Assembly: GCF_901000735.1 (NCBI RefSeq)
Contig: NC_081546.1
Span: forward strand, 28,787,900-28,851,899
Source of the DNA: Corylus avellana
Lineage: Eukaryota; Streptophyta; Magnoliopsida; Fagales; Betulaceae
Direction of reading: 5' to 3'
Length of the DNA stretch: 64,000 nt
Shown here: positions 9,403 through 21,668 of the stretch, piece after piece
How positions within the stretch are numbered: the stretch's first letter is position 1
How the letters are laid out: every line of letters starts with the position of its first letter
Program-made: the position numbers and the translations under genes
Notes under the pieces: model-generated
The model's database searches: none
The model's input: the letters and a program-made list of their open reading frames with translations, nothing else
What the model was told of the DNA's origin: nothing

Positions 9403-9927
9403 ACAGTGACTATCTACATTTTATTGAATACTATCCTTTTCATTTCATTAATATCGATGGAGACGACTCGGGCAACGTATATATGTGTCCTTGCCGTTGA
9501 TCTTGGTGAGCGTCTCGGGGACGGCGGAGATGCAAGTATCTGTGCGGTGGTGCTTAGATTCTATTTTCTTCGGAGGCATTTTGGTTTTAGATTATGGATT
9601 GGGTGTGAAGATGGAGGGAGGTCTGTAATGAAGCTCGATCTTCTTCATATGGAGTTGAGGGGAACATGTTTGTTGGCATATATTCAAATATTTTAAGGTC
9701 CCATGAATTTTGTAGGAATAATTAGTTTCAATTTTAAGAAAATTGGGTATATTTCAACAAATATCGAATGGTTGGTACGTATGGATAAAATTGGGGCAAA
9801 ATCTTATCTCAAAACTTGTCTTCCTTCCCGTCTATTAATTTCTAGAAAATGATAACAGGGTCCACTGCAAAAAATTCTGGCACACCCAATTTGTAAGGTC
9901 TCTCTTTTATTTTTTTTTTGGGGGCGG
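9403..9927. other. intergenic; block B segment shared with 29690-29760
   Basis: Around 9458-9530, words such as TTGCCGTTGATC and GGTGAGCGTCTCGGGGA recur at 29690-29765. The rest shows no features. An open frame of about 100 codons at 9373-9696 starts inside the inverted repeat and has no recognisable motif, so I do not call it a gene. Confidence 0.5.
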
Positions 9928-10320
9928 GGACAAGGATCCTCTCCAGTCCAAAATGAACTGGAGAGGATCCAGTTCATGGCTAGGATCTATTCTTAGAGAT
10001 CTTAAGGCTATCGACTTGCCATGTGGCACATTAAAAAAAAATTATTATTTTATTTTTTTACTTTTAAAAATAAATAAAAAACAAAATAATTAAAAATTAA
10101 AAACAAAAACAAATATAAAAAAAAAGCCACCCCATGTTGACCATGGAATTTTGGCCGGCCACCTGCTGGTGCATGGGGGTGCAGGCTGCTGGGGTGGATC
10201 GGCCACCCCAAGGGGCCAGCAGCTTTGAGTTGGCCGGCCACCCCATGGGCCAGGATGAGTGGCGAGCCACCCCAGCAGCCTGGGGGTGACCACCCAAGGG
10301 CCAAAGCAAGCTTGATTTTT
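9928..10320. mobile_element. truncated relative of the GGACAAGGATCC MITE
   Basis: Starts GGACAAGGATCCTCTCCAGT and follows the left arm of the 2872-3590 element through the A/T tract and a GC-rich centre (GGGGTGGATCGGCCACCCC type). It ends without the matching right arm near 10320. Confidence 0.75.
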
Positions 10321-10782
10321 TGATTTGGCCCTTGGGGAATTTAAGGCTCCTTAACCCGACCTACCGACTGTAGAGCGTCCCACCATTCACAAAATGTGGT
10401 GGCCTTGACCCAGCTAAAGAGTCCCCATTCATAAAAGAATTAGTCTGTATTTTGTTGTGGTACTTTCTTTCATAAAGATCTGCTTTATGAAAATGCACTA
10501 GATCGACTTTTAGTGTATAGCATGTTTAACTTTCCAAAATATTCCCATTCCCCAAGTATTATAACTCCTATGTACAAAATCAAGCACGTACATACTCCCT
10601 AAGGGAGAATGCATTTTTACTATAATTTCAACGTTCACCGTAGGCCGCATAATTCATAAACTAGAAAATCACAACAAATTAAATATTCCATGGGTGTGAT
10701 ACCAAAAAGTTAAAAGATGAATTGTCCATGTTAGGTTTGTAGATTATAAATGTGTTTATTGGTATTAAATCTCACTTGGGTT
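10321..10782. other. intergenic, no clear feature
   Basis: At 10435-10470 there is a short piece resembling the fold-back arm (GTCTGTATTTTGTTGTGGTA). Otherwise AT-rich unique-looking DNA. Confidence 0.4.
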
Positions 10783-11076
10783 CACTACAAAAAAACCATT
10801 TTTTACTGACAGGAGTTTTCTGACGTGTTCTAGTGTCCGACACGTCAGAAANNNNNNNNNNNNNNNNNNNNNNNNNNNNNNNNNNNNNNNNNNNNNNNNN
10901 NNNNNNNNNNNNNNNNNNNNNNNNNNNNNNNNNNNNNNNNNNNNNNNNNNNTGTTACTATTCACACGTCAGGAAAAAATTTTCTGACGTTTTATATATAA
11001 CACGACAGAAAATTGCTGAGGTGGCAAAAAATTTACACTGTAGCACATGTCAGAAAACCCCCTTTTTTTTGTAGTG
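10783..11076. mobile_element. non-autonomous CACTA (En/Spm) element, 3-bp target duplication, gap inside
   Basis: Starts CACTACAAAAAAA and ends TTTTTTTGTAGTG, the diagnostic CACTA terminus. It is flanked by the 3-bp direct repeat GTT (10780-10782 and 11077-11079). Subterminal TCTGACGTG/CACGTCAGAA words occur in both orientations, as expected of transposase-binding repeats. The centre is a 100-N gap (10852-10951), so the true length is unknown. Confidence 0.88.
10852..10951. other. assembly gap (100 N) inside the CACTA element
   Basis: 100 N placeholder between the two subterminal repeat arrays. Confidence 0.99.
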
Positions 11077-11133
11077 GTTCTTTACTATATGTAATATTAG
11101 ATTTTATAGAAGCTTTAATTACAATTTGATCGT

Positions 11134-11240
11134 CTTCAAGGGGTAGTTTAGTCGTATGGGGATTATGCCGTATAAATCGAAGGTCATTAGTTTGAATCTC
11201 TCTCTCTTTTGTGTAAACATGTTAAAAAAATAAAAAATAA
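11134..11240 (+). mobile_element. tRNA-derived SINE-like copy 1
   Basis: Contains GGGGTAGTTTAGTCG (box-A-like, as in GGTAGCTCAATTGG) and GGTCATTAGTTTGAATCTC (box-B-like, as in GGTTCGAATC), then TTTTGTGTAAACATGTTAAAAA before an A-rich tail. The same unit recurs at 25629-25725 (-), 57291-57383 (-) and 58938-59040 (+). Confidence 0.6.
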
Positions 11241-12260
11241 AAAATTACAATTTGACTTTTTTTTTTTTTTTTTTTAAAGTGATACACTTAACACTTTTTC
11301 TAAATTTTTACAAATAATATAGGAAGAATCTATTAACATCATGATGTACTTGAAACAGCACATGTACCAGTACATCATCTCATTTAAATGCACTAAAAAA
11401 ATATAGTAATGTGATGGTCCTACATTTTAAATCAACAAAAAATGACTAGCTTCTACCAACAAACGGAAATTTAATTGCAATCCGTTGATAAAATTGCACG
11501 AGCGAGGACCACCTGCCTCGACAATCGTCTCCTCATGCCTAAATGACTTAAATCCTACAATAAAACACAGATGAGTTCCAGTGGGGAGCTGGGAATTAAT
11601 TTTAGTAGGGGCGATATTTAAATAATAATTTTTATTTTTATTTTTATTTTTTATATATTATATAAAAATATGATGAATACAATTTAAAATGTTTAGTAAA
11701 ATATTTTGTTACACAATATGTCTTTACAATATAAAATATTTATCATTTATGAAGCCTATATATATGTCCAATCATTTATTTGATGTTTATCCTTTAAATC
11801 TTGTGTTTTTTTTATCCATTCAAATTGATTACTCTCCAAAAACCCAACCACACCCGAGAAATGGTAGGAAATAGCACTCGGAAGCAGCTGACTGATGTGT
11901 TATTAAAAAACAATGAAAAGTCTTGGAACTTATTAAACTATGAGCCTGTTTAAGATTGTATTATAAAATAGAAATTATTTTTGGTAAAATTTTATTAAAA
12001 AGTTATACCACTGAAAAACTGTTTTAAGTATATTTAAGTGTTTAAGTTTTTATTTTTTAATTACTATTACTAATGTTTGGTAATAAAGCAAAAAAAAACA
12101 AAAAAACATGTAATATTTTTTATTTTATTTATAGCAACCTAAATGGTTCATGTATTTTAAATAAAAAATAAAAAATAAAAATAATGGTAGTGAGAAATTT
12201 TGGCAATTTTTAGGCTACATGGAGACACTTTTTGCAAATTAACTACAATAGTGGCATTTC
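11241..12260. other. intergenic AT-rich DNA
   Basis: At 11505-11580 there is an inverted copy of the fold-back spacer seen at 9190-9265 (GAGGACCACCTGCC, GACAATCGTCTC). Otherwise no features. Confidence 0.45.
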
Positions 12261-12268
12261 CCCCCGCA

Positions 12269-14218
12269 TAGGGGTGCAAAGGCGGGCGGTTAAAAACCGC
12301 CCGCTAACCGCTAACCGCTATAACCGCCAACCGCCTAACCGTTTAACCGCATTAACCGCTAACCGCCTAACCGCCATAACCGCCTAGCGGTTAGCGGTTA
12401 GCGGTTATTGGGTCTACTAACCGTAACCGCTAACCGCTAACCGCCTTTTTATATAATATATTTTTATAATTATAATTATAAAAATATTTATATATATAAC
12501 ATAATCACTTGATCATTAAATCACAATTTTTTTAAAAAATAATTAAATCACAATTTGAGTATTAATATATTATCACTATAATTTATATGATTATATCATA
12601 TAATCACTTTATCATTAAATCACAATTTTTTTAAAAAAATAATTAAATCACAATTTGAGTATTAATATATTATCACTATAATTTATATGATTATATCACA
12701 TGAGATTGATTATTAAATCATTTGATTATATAATAACAAATTATACATATATAATATGACATAACTCATAAGTATACTAATTCATACTAATACAACAATT
12801 AAATATCTAGAGACTTATTTCCAATGTATGTTATAAACCTATAAGTCTATATAAGTCTACATATGTATATGAATAATATAAATGTATAATATCAATAGTT
12901 AATCATATGATTCAATGACAATTCAAATACTTTATTCAAGACTTCAAGTGAATCATATTATTAATGTACAATGATGATATGATTCGTATAATATCAAATT
13001 AAGTAATTGACATTGGATTAAACAATGACCAATGTGTTACTTATAAACACAATTTAAGTATTAATGTATTATCATTATAATTTTAGTAATTTATATATTA
13101 TCACTATAATTGATATGATTATATCACATGATGACTTGATCATTAAATCATATGATTATATAATAATAAATAATACATATATAATATGACATAACTCATA
13201 AGTCATAAGTCTACAAGTTAATCATATGATTCATGTACAATGATAATCACAATTGATTCAATTGAATTAAACAATATGTTACTTATAACTACAAGTCTAC
13301 AATTTAATTAAAGCATTATTAGATACTTTAGGAATTTAGGATTTAGGAGTTTGAACATTACCATTTACCATTAGATATTAAGTTCAATTCAAAGAAAAAA
13401 GATTATAAGTAAATATGATAAGAATTTAAATAATTAATCATATGAATCATATGATATAATTTAATGAGACTATATGATTATATAATATCAAATTAAGTAA
13501 TTGACATTAGATTCAACAATGTGTTACTTATAATCACAATTGAAGTATTAATGTATTTTTTGAACATTTTTTAGAAAAAGAAATTTAACCATTTTTTGAA
13601 AGAAAAAAAAAGAAAATTAACAATTTTGAACAATTTTGAATTTTATATATATATATATATATATAATTGCTTATAGTTATATTATATGCATATTGAATAA
13701 TATAAATGTATAAGATAAATATTTAACTATATGATCCAATTACAATTCCAATACTTAATCAATTATTCATGTACAATGACAATGACAATGTGATTCATAT
13801 AATATCAAATTAAGTAATTGACATTGGATTAAACAATGTGTTACTTATAACTACAATTGAAGTATTTTTGTTTGTTTGTAAGTTTATAAGATCAACACTT
13901 AATCATATGATCTAATGACAATTCAAATATTTATAGCAATTGGGCCCAAGAAGATATTAAAAATACAAGAAAAAAAAATGAGGGTAAAAAAAAGCCCAAA
14001 AAAATAAGCCCAAAAAGCCCAAAAAAAAAAGCCCAATTTTAAAAAAGCGGTTAGCGGGCGGTTATCTATTTCACTAACCGCTAACCGGCCACTAACAGCT
14101 AACCGCTAACCGCTAGGCGGTTAGCGGTTGCGGTTAGTGAAATTTACTAACCGCTAGGGCGGTTACGGTTAGCGGTTATTGCCACTAACTGCTAACCGTA
14201 ACCGCCTTTGCACCCCTA
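12269..14218. mobile_element. hAT element (1950 bp, non-autonomous) with 8-bp target duplication
   Basis: Starts TAGGGGTGCAAA and ends TTTGCACCCCTA. It is flanked by a perfect 8-bp direct repeat CCCCCGCA at 12261-12268 and 14219-14226, diagnostic of hAT transposition. Both subterminal regions (12287-12450, 14045-14210) are dense arrays of AACCGCT/AGCGGTT words. The 1.5-kb interior is very AT-rich, contains internal tandem repeats and no transposase frame, so the element depends on a transposase elsewhere. Confidence 0.93.
12503..12705. repeat. ~98-bp tandem duplication inside the hAT element
   Basis: Two adjacent near-identical units, each running from a TCACTT(G/T)ATCATTAAATC word through TATATGATTATATCA. 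Further decayed copies follow to about 13600. Confidence 0.75.
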
Positions 14219-14226
14219 CCCCCGCA

Positions 14227-15114
14227 TATAAGCATTAGATCTTATCCAAATCAAGTTGTCAACGTTATTACTAAAATAATAATGTTTCTCTACATTTTAC
14301 TTGTATAATTAACAAAACCTCCCAACAAAAGAATAACTAGAAAAAAGAAAAAAGAAAAAAAAAAAAAAAAAGTAATTAAAGCATGCTGCCTATGCTACAA
14401 ACCGTACTCCTTTCTCCAAATAAACCCACCCGCACCTACCGCCCATCTCTTATCAATCTAACACCTCACCATCACCATGTAATTAATGTTTCCACCAACT
14501 TTATGGACCATGCATGTTGAACCATTATAGCTAAACTTCAGTAATTTTTAGAATAGTTCTTCAAAAATTCAACTCTGTGGACCATGTAATGAATCTAACG
14601 CCTTCCTATCCATGCTGAACAATCACTAAAATCTCACAAACCAGCAACACTTCAAAAACTGCAAAAAGAGGCGAGAAAAGACCTGAAGACAGGGCAAGCC
14701 AAGAAGAGAAAGAAGATAGAAAGAATAAAATGGGTTTAGCCTTTAGGGGTGGACGATCCGCCCCCAATGGCCATGGCCACCCCCAAAGGCGAAGGGCCAA
14801 CTAATTTTTTTTTAGCCCTTGGGGGTGGACGAACTGCCCCCAAGGGACAAGAGGTGGCCGAAGCCACCCCTAGGCTCTAACAGTGGTGACCAACCACCAT
14901 AAAAATTAAAAATTAAAAAAAAAAAAAAAAAAAAAAACTTAAATTTTTTTAAAAAATCAAAATAAAATTGGTTTGATTTTTTTTTTTTTTTTAAATAATA
15001 GTAATAGTTTATTATTATTATTTTTTTGTGTGGATTGTTCTGAATCGATGGATCAACATCCAACGGTCCAGATGCATAATTTGAGCTCCTCGGGAATTTG
15101 AGGGGATCCCGGTC
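14227..15114. other. intergenic with a GC-rich MITE-type core at 14740-14900
   Basis: GGGGGTGGACGA and GCCACCCC words at 14740-14900 sit between A/T tracts, the same architecture as the MITE centres elsewhere. A likely element end lies at about 15035-15115 (CAACGGTCCAGATGC, GGGATCCCGGTCC). No clean paired terminus was found. Confidence 0.5.
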
Positions 15115-15842
15115 CTAAAAAATGTCTCTAGTTATTCCCCCCTCCCATGAAATTCATAAAGAAGGGAATGACCTTTCACTTAGAGTTTATAGGACTCACT
15201 TATGGATTGAGATCCCCTCATATTTTCTAAAATATAAGATTTTCATTTTCTAAAATTAGAGTCATCAATTTAATCTAACGGCCTAAACAAATTCAAGAGT
15301 TTGTGTATTATAGAGGTAATTAATTTTAGTTTTCAATATGTCAAATCTACTTATTTCGATAACACAAACTCTTGCATTTATTTAAACTATTAGATGAAAT
15401 TGAGGACTCAAATTTTTAAAATTTGAGAATCTAATATTTTTAAAAATATAAGAATTTTATATTTTAAAAAATATGAGAGGATCCCGTGAGGAGGGGAGCA
15501 GAAAAGAAAATTATGGTCTCAAACTCTAAATGCCCTTCATTGTTGCTTTTGGGGGGAATGAGCCCCATTCCTGCTTTCCCACTATGTACATGATATAACT
15601 AAATTTAACTGAAAGTAATTTAGCTATAAAAATTTTGTTGCTTTTATATTTTTGGTTTCATCATTAAATTGTTGTTTTATATCACAACTTCACTTTTAGT
15701 CTTTACGCATATATGCATAAGTAACAATATTAGTGAGTTAAAAAGAAATACAACATAAATTCAATCGCATTGCTTGTGGTTATATTAGGAATATATTCAT
15801 CTCAATTTATCTATTCAGACTTCAAGGACATTATAAAATATA
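15115..15842. repeat. duplicated spacer block C, copy 1 (partners at 30850, 42470 and 46150)
   Basis: Aligns with 30850-31790 (for example GAAATTCATAAARAAKGGAATG, CAATGAGCCCC, ACTTTTAGTCTTTACGC). The right part also aligns with 42470-42900 and 46150-46560 (CTTGTGGTTATATTA, AAGGACAC/TTATAAAATAT). No conserved reading frame. Confidence 0.85.
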
Positions 15843-16565
15843 GGGTTAAATACTAAATTCTCCCTAAGGTTTCATTTCTTTATTTTTCTCCTCTAGGGTT
15901 TGATTTTTATCATAGGAGGTCCATGTGGTTTTGATAAAGACCAAATTGGTCCTTTCGTCCATTGACCGTTAGTTGACTTAACGGAAGTTCATGTCACTGA
16001 CATGTGGACCAATTAAAATTCGATACTTAGCATAAGTGGCCACATCATTAGTGATGACATGACCACCTAATTAAATTTTTTATTTTTAAAAAAAAATTAA
16101 AAAAAATATAATTTTTCAAAAAAAAAGAAAAGAAAAAGAAAAAAAATTTGGGGCCACCCCCAATGGGAACTGGGGGTGGTTTTGGCCACCCCCAGTGGAT
16201 ACTAGGGGTGGCTCCCCCATGGAGCCATGGGGGTGGCTCAAATGGCCAAGCGTAGCCACCCCCAATTTTGTTCTTTTTAGCCGCCCCAATTTTGTTTTTT
16301 TTTTTTTAATTATTTTTTTTTAAAAAAATTTGTTACCTTTTTATTTTATTTTTAAATTAGGTGGTGATGTGGCCACTTATGCCAAGTGTCAAATTTTAAT
16401 TGGTCCACGTGTTAGTGATATGGACTTCCGTTAAGTCAACTAACGGCTAATAGACGGAATGATCAATTTGGTCTTTATCAAAACCACCTCCTGTGATAAA
16501 AATGAAACCCTAAGGAGGAAAAAATAAAAAAATGAAACCCTAAGGGGGTTTTTAGTATTTAACCC
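15843..16565. mobile_element. Mutator-like MITE with GGGTTAAATAC ends and GC-rich core
   Basis: Starts GGGTTAAATAC and ends GTATTTAACCC, with long inverted arms (AAGGTTTCATTT and AAATGAAACCCTAA, GACTTAACGGAAGT and its inverse). Flanking 9-mers are TAAAATATA (15834-15842) and TAAAATGTA (16566-16574), one mismatch. The paralogous spacers at about 31777 and 46241 carry a single uninterrupted TAAAATATA, the empty site. The centre (16145-16290) is a GC-rich GGCCACCCCC/GGGGGTGG block. Confidence 0.88.
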
Positions 16566-16590
16566 TAAAATGTAACATAAATGACGCTAA

Positions 16591-16593
16591 TTG

Positions 16594-16626
<33 letters not shown>

Positions 16627-17019
16627 AGAAAAGTAGCACTTTTATTAATAGATCAGAGTTTTAAAACTCATCCATTACATCCCAAGAAATCGGTCTAGTA
16701 ATACATCCAATACCCACTATCCACTCTCTCCCCACCAGATAGCAGACAACAATGAGCGCCACCTCAAAGGCTACACTCACTGCTGTCCCCGATAGGTTCT
16801 TCGAGAATGGAAACAGGAGCTACTGCTCGACCATTTACTACAGAATAGTCATCTACCGTCTACCGCCACACTAGCTTGGTGAACCAGCACATCCGGGTGA
16901 GTGAAAACGCCCTCATGAACAAACATGTTTCTGCGAAACCACACACGACGCGCAATCCCAGCAAACAGCCGAAGTTCCTCCTTATCACACAATTGGATCA
17001 TCGCTTCTACCACCCTACC
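16591..17019 (-). mobile_element. 5'-truncated LINE (L1-type) fragment
   Basis: On the minus strand a reading frame from about 17019 encodes the end of an L1-type ORF2 (words LRLFAGIARRVWFRRN and FVHEGVFTHPDVLVHQA), followed by a stop, a 3' UTR and a poly-A tail (poly-T at 16596-16625 on the plus strand). The flanks AATTGGGTTT (from 16589) and AAATGGGTTT (from 17020) form a target duplication with one mismatch. The other copies of block C have this site unoccupied. Confidence 0.82.
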
Positions 17020-17686
17020 AAATGGGTTTATGTAAATTCAAAGTATTTCACCCAAATCACCCAACAAGTTAAACAAAACTTTCATAGTTCTTTTCTTTTC
17101 CTTTTTTCTTTTTTCTTTCCTTTTTTTTTTTTTTTTTTTAGCACAAAAATTACTTTATTTAGTATAGAAAGAAATTATGATATTAGTTTTTGGATGGCTT
17201 AAATTTTCATGTCATATTTTAAGCTTCTTTGGAAAAGGATGCTTTTAAAATTCTTCCATTTAATTTAGTAGTGTATTAAATGGAATACCCTTCAAAATGC
17301 ACTAAATGAAAGAAATGAAGAAATTTTGAAATGGAGAAGATCCTTCTCCCTTTAATAGAGAGTTTCTATTCAATATTACTGAAACTCATTAATTAAGGAG
17401 CATTTAATATCCAATTGAAGCGAAAAGTATTCTTTTCAATTTTGTATTTGATTTTATGTTAGGCAATTTGGTTCTAATAGGTATCTAGACATCCAATTGG
17501 GACAATCGAACGATTGGACAACATGAAAAGGTATAGATTATTGGATTCATGTCTGAAATTCCTAGTTCAATTTTTTTGGTCCAATGTTATAATAGGGAGT
17601 TTTTGCGGCAAAAACAATACCAGCTTTATGATTCCTTACTCAACAAGGAATTAAAATTGAAGATCTAATGGATCTGGGAACTCTTT
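17020..17686. repeat. block C continued, up to the copia insertion site
   Basis: Continues the block with TTTATGTAAATTCAAAG, AGAAAGAAATTATGATA and TCTAGACATCCAATTGG, shared with 42560-43060 and 46260-46680. The last 5 bp, TCTTT (17682-17686), are the target duplication of the copia element. I see no gene here. Confidence 0.7.
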
Positions 17687-18533
17687 TGAAAAACCCTAAA
17701 CAGATAAATATTACAATTTTATGCAGAATTAACAGATATTTATCAAAACAAACATTCACCAAAATATGAACAATCACACACAAAGATTTTGGTGACGAAG
17801 AGGAAACCTTTTAGAAAACGTTCTAAAAGTAAAACCTCTCCGGGGCAGCCAAACCCAGGAAATCACTATCAAAAGATTATCCAGAGATTACAGACACTAG
17901 GAAACTTTCAACCCTTTGTAAGACCTTGACTCTGTAAGATCGACAAGCCTCCAACTTGTCTCCTTGCTCACAATCTTCTTCAACATGATTCTCCTTTATC
18001 GGACCCTTCTGATAGACTTCAATTAAGCACACAATCAATACTAATAAAAATCCTCTAAGAGGAATCAATTTGGCTCACAACAAATTAATCACTCAAGCAC
18101 AGCCTCACACGAACTCTCCGGGGGTGAAAATTCTTTCATCTATCTTCTATAATGATGTATATATATCCCCAACAAAACCCTAGACCTAACCCACTTAAAA
18201 TCATGTTTTTTAGCCTAAAACTTACGGGGTGTCCGGACAGGTTAATGGGCTATCCGGACAGGGCTTTACGGAGCATAAATTTAGTTTCTGGAAATGCGGT
18301 CCGGACCTGGGGAATTGCAGTCCGGACCCGGCCTGTCCAGTCTTGATCAACAGCTTCGATCGATGGGTGTTTGTAGTCCGATTGAGCTGAAATTTTGCAG
18401 GGACGTTCATAACACATGAATCTACATTATGAACGGTGGAGATTGGATTCTGAGCATTCTATATCAGTGTTTGAGCCCGTAAACATTAGTATCTGCATTT
18501 TGGAACTGAATTAAGCCAACACAAGAACTAACA
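17687..18533 (-). repeat. 3' LTR of the gag-only copia element
   Basis: 847 bp, ending AAGAACTAACA on the plus strand next to the polypurine tract. It contains several copies of GTCCGGAC-type words. Confidence 0.93.
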
Positions 18534-19802
18534 AACTCCCCCTTTGGCAATTCAGTGACAAAACCAAAATGTCGAGCCAATCCCATCATCTCCCCATATT
18601 TACTCCCCTTTTTTGTCACAGAATGACAAAAGGTCTTCATGTTTCCTGAAACACTTCACAAAATACATCAAGGCATATGTGGAATAAGAAGACATAAATA
18701 AAACTCATGATAAAAAAATGACGTAGAATGCGTGATCATAAAGAAACATCAGCAAAACTCCCCCTCAATGTATGACTCAATTAACAACAAGAAACTGGAA
18801 ATGCAAAGCATGTTTCTCCCCCTCAAAAGTTAAATGAACACACATGATATCATATCAATGACTCATGTATTGCACAATGAATATCCAAACATGCTCCAAA
18901 TATGCAAAATATACATGAGACTAAAAATGGCAAGAAACTCATATTGCTTAACCCAAGCAAAGAAAAATGTTCTATTCATCCCATGCTTGTGCGGTGTGTG
19001 TGTAAGCCATCCAAAGAGAAAAAATTTTAACTTACAAAATAAGGAGAAAGTTTCACCACCATGAGGTTTTGACAAGTATATCAAATCAAAAGTCAAACCT
19101 TATCATACTAGGGCCTAGCCACTCTCATCCTATACATTTCTCTTTGTAAAATATTTTGCACAAGTTTGACACAGTGAAATAAATTCCTTTTGGAATATGA
19201 TCTTTTGATTTTATTTGTTTCACTATTTTGTTTATTTTTCTCTTTGAGAAAGTGTGCTTAAACTTTTGGTGCTTATCACAAAAGAGAAAGCAGGAATTTT
19301 TAAGCCATAGGTTTAACTAGCATATGGTCAATTTGAAAAATATGACTAGTCAAAAACCTCATATGGTTACCTAACAGACCTCACAAATAAAATGAAGCAA
19401 AACCTCAATTTAAGCTTAACTGTGCACAAGAAATAAAGTATAGGCAAAAAGTATCACATAAGCTCAGGCTTTAGGTAACCACAAAAACAAGTCCATTGAC
19501 ACAAATTTTCATCTCATGCATATTAAGAACATTCCAAGACGCAAGGAATTAAATTCATAAAAAACAACATGAGAAATTAATGAACTATCTAGATGCATAA
19601 GACAAAATAAAGAAAAAAAAAAAGAAAAAAAAAAGTAAAATATTTTTGTCTTTTTGTTATTTTTCACAAAAGAAATGCACACAAACAAAATACAATTTCA
19701 AAACAAAATAAAACAAAAATGCAATGAAAAACGAAAAACAACATGCTCTAGGATATGCAAAGATATGCAAGAAAATCAATCCTAGGCATGTGGGTGACTC
19801 AC
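18534..19802. other. non-coding 3' interior of the gag-only copia element
   Basis: No frame with pol motifs on either strand. This is where pol would lie in an autonomous copia element. Poly-A-rich tracts near 19610-19740. Confidence 0.75.
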
Positions 19803-21578
19803 CTAACATAAGGTGAGATCATCACCACTCCCCCTCAAGGGGTGAATGGTATCATCCTTCTTAACCCAAACTTGAGAAATCTTAGGTCTAGACTTATGAC
19901 TTTGCTCAAACTTATCTAGCCTAGATAGCACTTCTCTCATCATTATGACCAAACCCTCACTTTCTTTCCTAGAATAGGAATTTTCATTTATATGCACATG
20001 AGGTTTCAAATTAAAACAGTGAGGTCGAATGTGACCCACTTTGCCACAGTGATGACATGTAGGGACAAACCTTTGTGAAGGTAATTTCCTAGGAGGATGC
20101 ACGACTCTAGGTGTAGGGCAAGATGCATGAGGCTCAATGTAGATTTTCTTACCTTTATTACCTTGAGGAGTCGGAGCAACTACTTGCTTTTCTTCACTTG
20201 AAGATTCTTCTACTTTCACTGGTTTAACAAAAACAGTCTTTGAAGTAGAAGCACGGTTAGAAGACAAAGAAGCAGTTTTATCAAATCCTAAGCCAGATTT
20301 GTCGCTAGATTGCTTTTGAATATGCAACATTTTATCAAGCTTTTCACTAGAGAATTTACTCAAGTGATTTCTAGATGCAATCAGATCATTTTGAAGGGAT
20401 TTATTTTTAACAATTAACACATGATTTTTAGATTTGAGAGTATTGCAAACAACATGTGAATCACTCAAAGATTTCAACAAACTATCCCTTTCAAGCTCAA
20501 GATTCTTAAAATCCTTAACAATTTTCAAGTCAGTATTTCTAAGCATAGAAAACTTTTCCATTAAATTGTTAAAGGAGTTTTGAAGATCATTAACCCTATT
20601 TGATTCATTATCAGGGGCAGACTGAACATCTGATTGATTAGAATCATCAGAATCATAGGATGCAACAAAAGCCATATAATTAGGAGTTTCTTCCTCATCA
20701 GTGTCACTCAATGTAATATTGAAGGCTTTTTGACCTTTTGGCTTATTACTCTTGAGGTTAGCACAATCCTTTTGCACATGACCATAGCCAGAACACTCAT
20801 AACATTTTGGACCACGTGGGTCTCTTTCATTTCTACCCTGAGTACTCTCTTTTTGTTTTCCAAATTTCTTGGAAATTCTATGTTCATTCCTAAAATACCT
20901 TCTAGCTATCAATGCAAGTTCCTCATCATCTGGTGAATCCTCATCAGATAACTCATCAGAGTTCTTCCTAAGAGTTCTAAGGGCAATATCCTTATTTTTC
21001 CTAGGTTGAGGCAAGGAAAACTCATAAGTTTGAAGAGCACCAACTAACTCTTCTATCCTCATGGTATTAAGATCAGTGCATGACTCAATAGCAGTTACCT
21101 TCATTCTGAATCTTTCAGGGAGTGATCTCATAACTTTTCTAATAAGCTTAGTGTCAGAAACTTTCTTTCCTAGATTTATCATGGAATTTCTAATTTCACT
21201 AAGTTTACCAAAAAATTCATTGAATGTCTCATCCTCTAACATTTTAATATCCTCAAACTGAGAAACTAACATTTGAAGTTTTGAAGCTTTAACAAGATTA
21301 GTTCCTTCATACGTAGTTTCTAGGATCTCCCATGCATCCTTGGCACTATCACAATTTGAAATTCTGGAGAACTCAGCTTATGAAATTGCCAAGCATAGAG
21401 CATTCATAGCTTTGTCATTCGCCATACGAGTTTGTTTTTCAACATTAGACCATTCAGCTGTCGGCTTATCTGGAGCTTTAAATCCAAATTCAATAACATG
21501 CCAAACGTCTATAGATTTTAAGAAAAATCTCATACGGGATTTCCAATAGCCATAATTTGATCCATCAAAATTAGGCAC
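19803..21578 (-). pseudogene. gag: Gag-like polyprotein of the copia element, one in-frame stop
   Basis: A single frame of about 590 codons is open except for TAA at 21378-21380. Upstream of that stop is the conserved copia Gag start (FDGSNYGYWKSRMRFFLKS). Downstream comes the UBN2-type Gag region (FEDIKMLEDETFNEFFGKL) and two CCHC zinc knuckles (CYECSGYGHVQKDC, CHHCGKVGHIRPHC) about 250 residues apart, with an acidic Ser-rich, probably coiled-coil stretch between them. No in-frame ATG precedes the conserved start, a second sign of decay. It would package the element's RNA; as read it gives only a truncated product. Confidence 0.9.
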
Positions 21579-21668
21579 TGTGTTAAGGGTTTGAGCATCT
21601 TAAACAAGAAACAAAGATCACACTTAGGAATTTAATCCTTCACGGAGTGAACCCGCTTTGATACCAAT

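Noticed and set aside
9224..9696. Plus-strand frames of 61 and 107 codons
   Set aside because: They start inside the inverted repeat and mirror each other's translation; no motif and no conservation in block B'.
12280..14212. Possible CRISPR-like or satellite array from AACCGCT repeats
   Set aside because: Irregular spacing, both orientations, and inside a hAT element with terminal repeats and target duplication.
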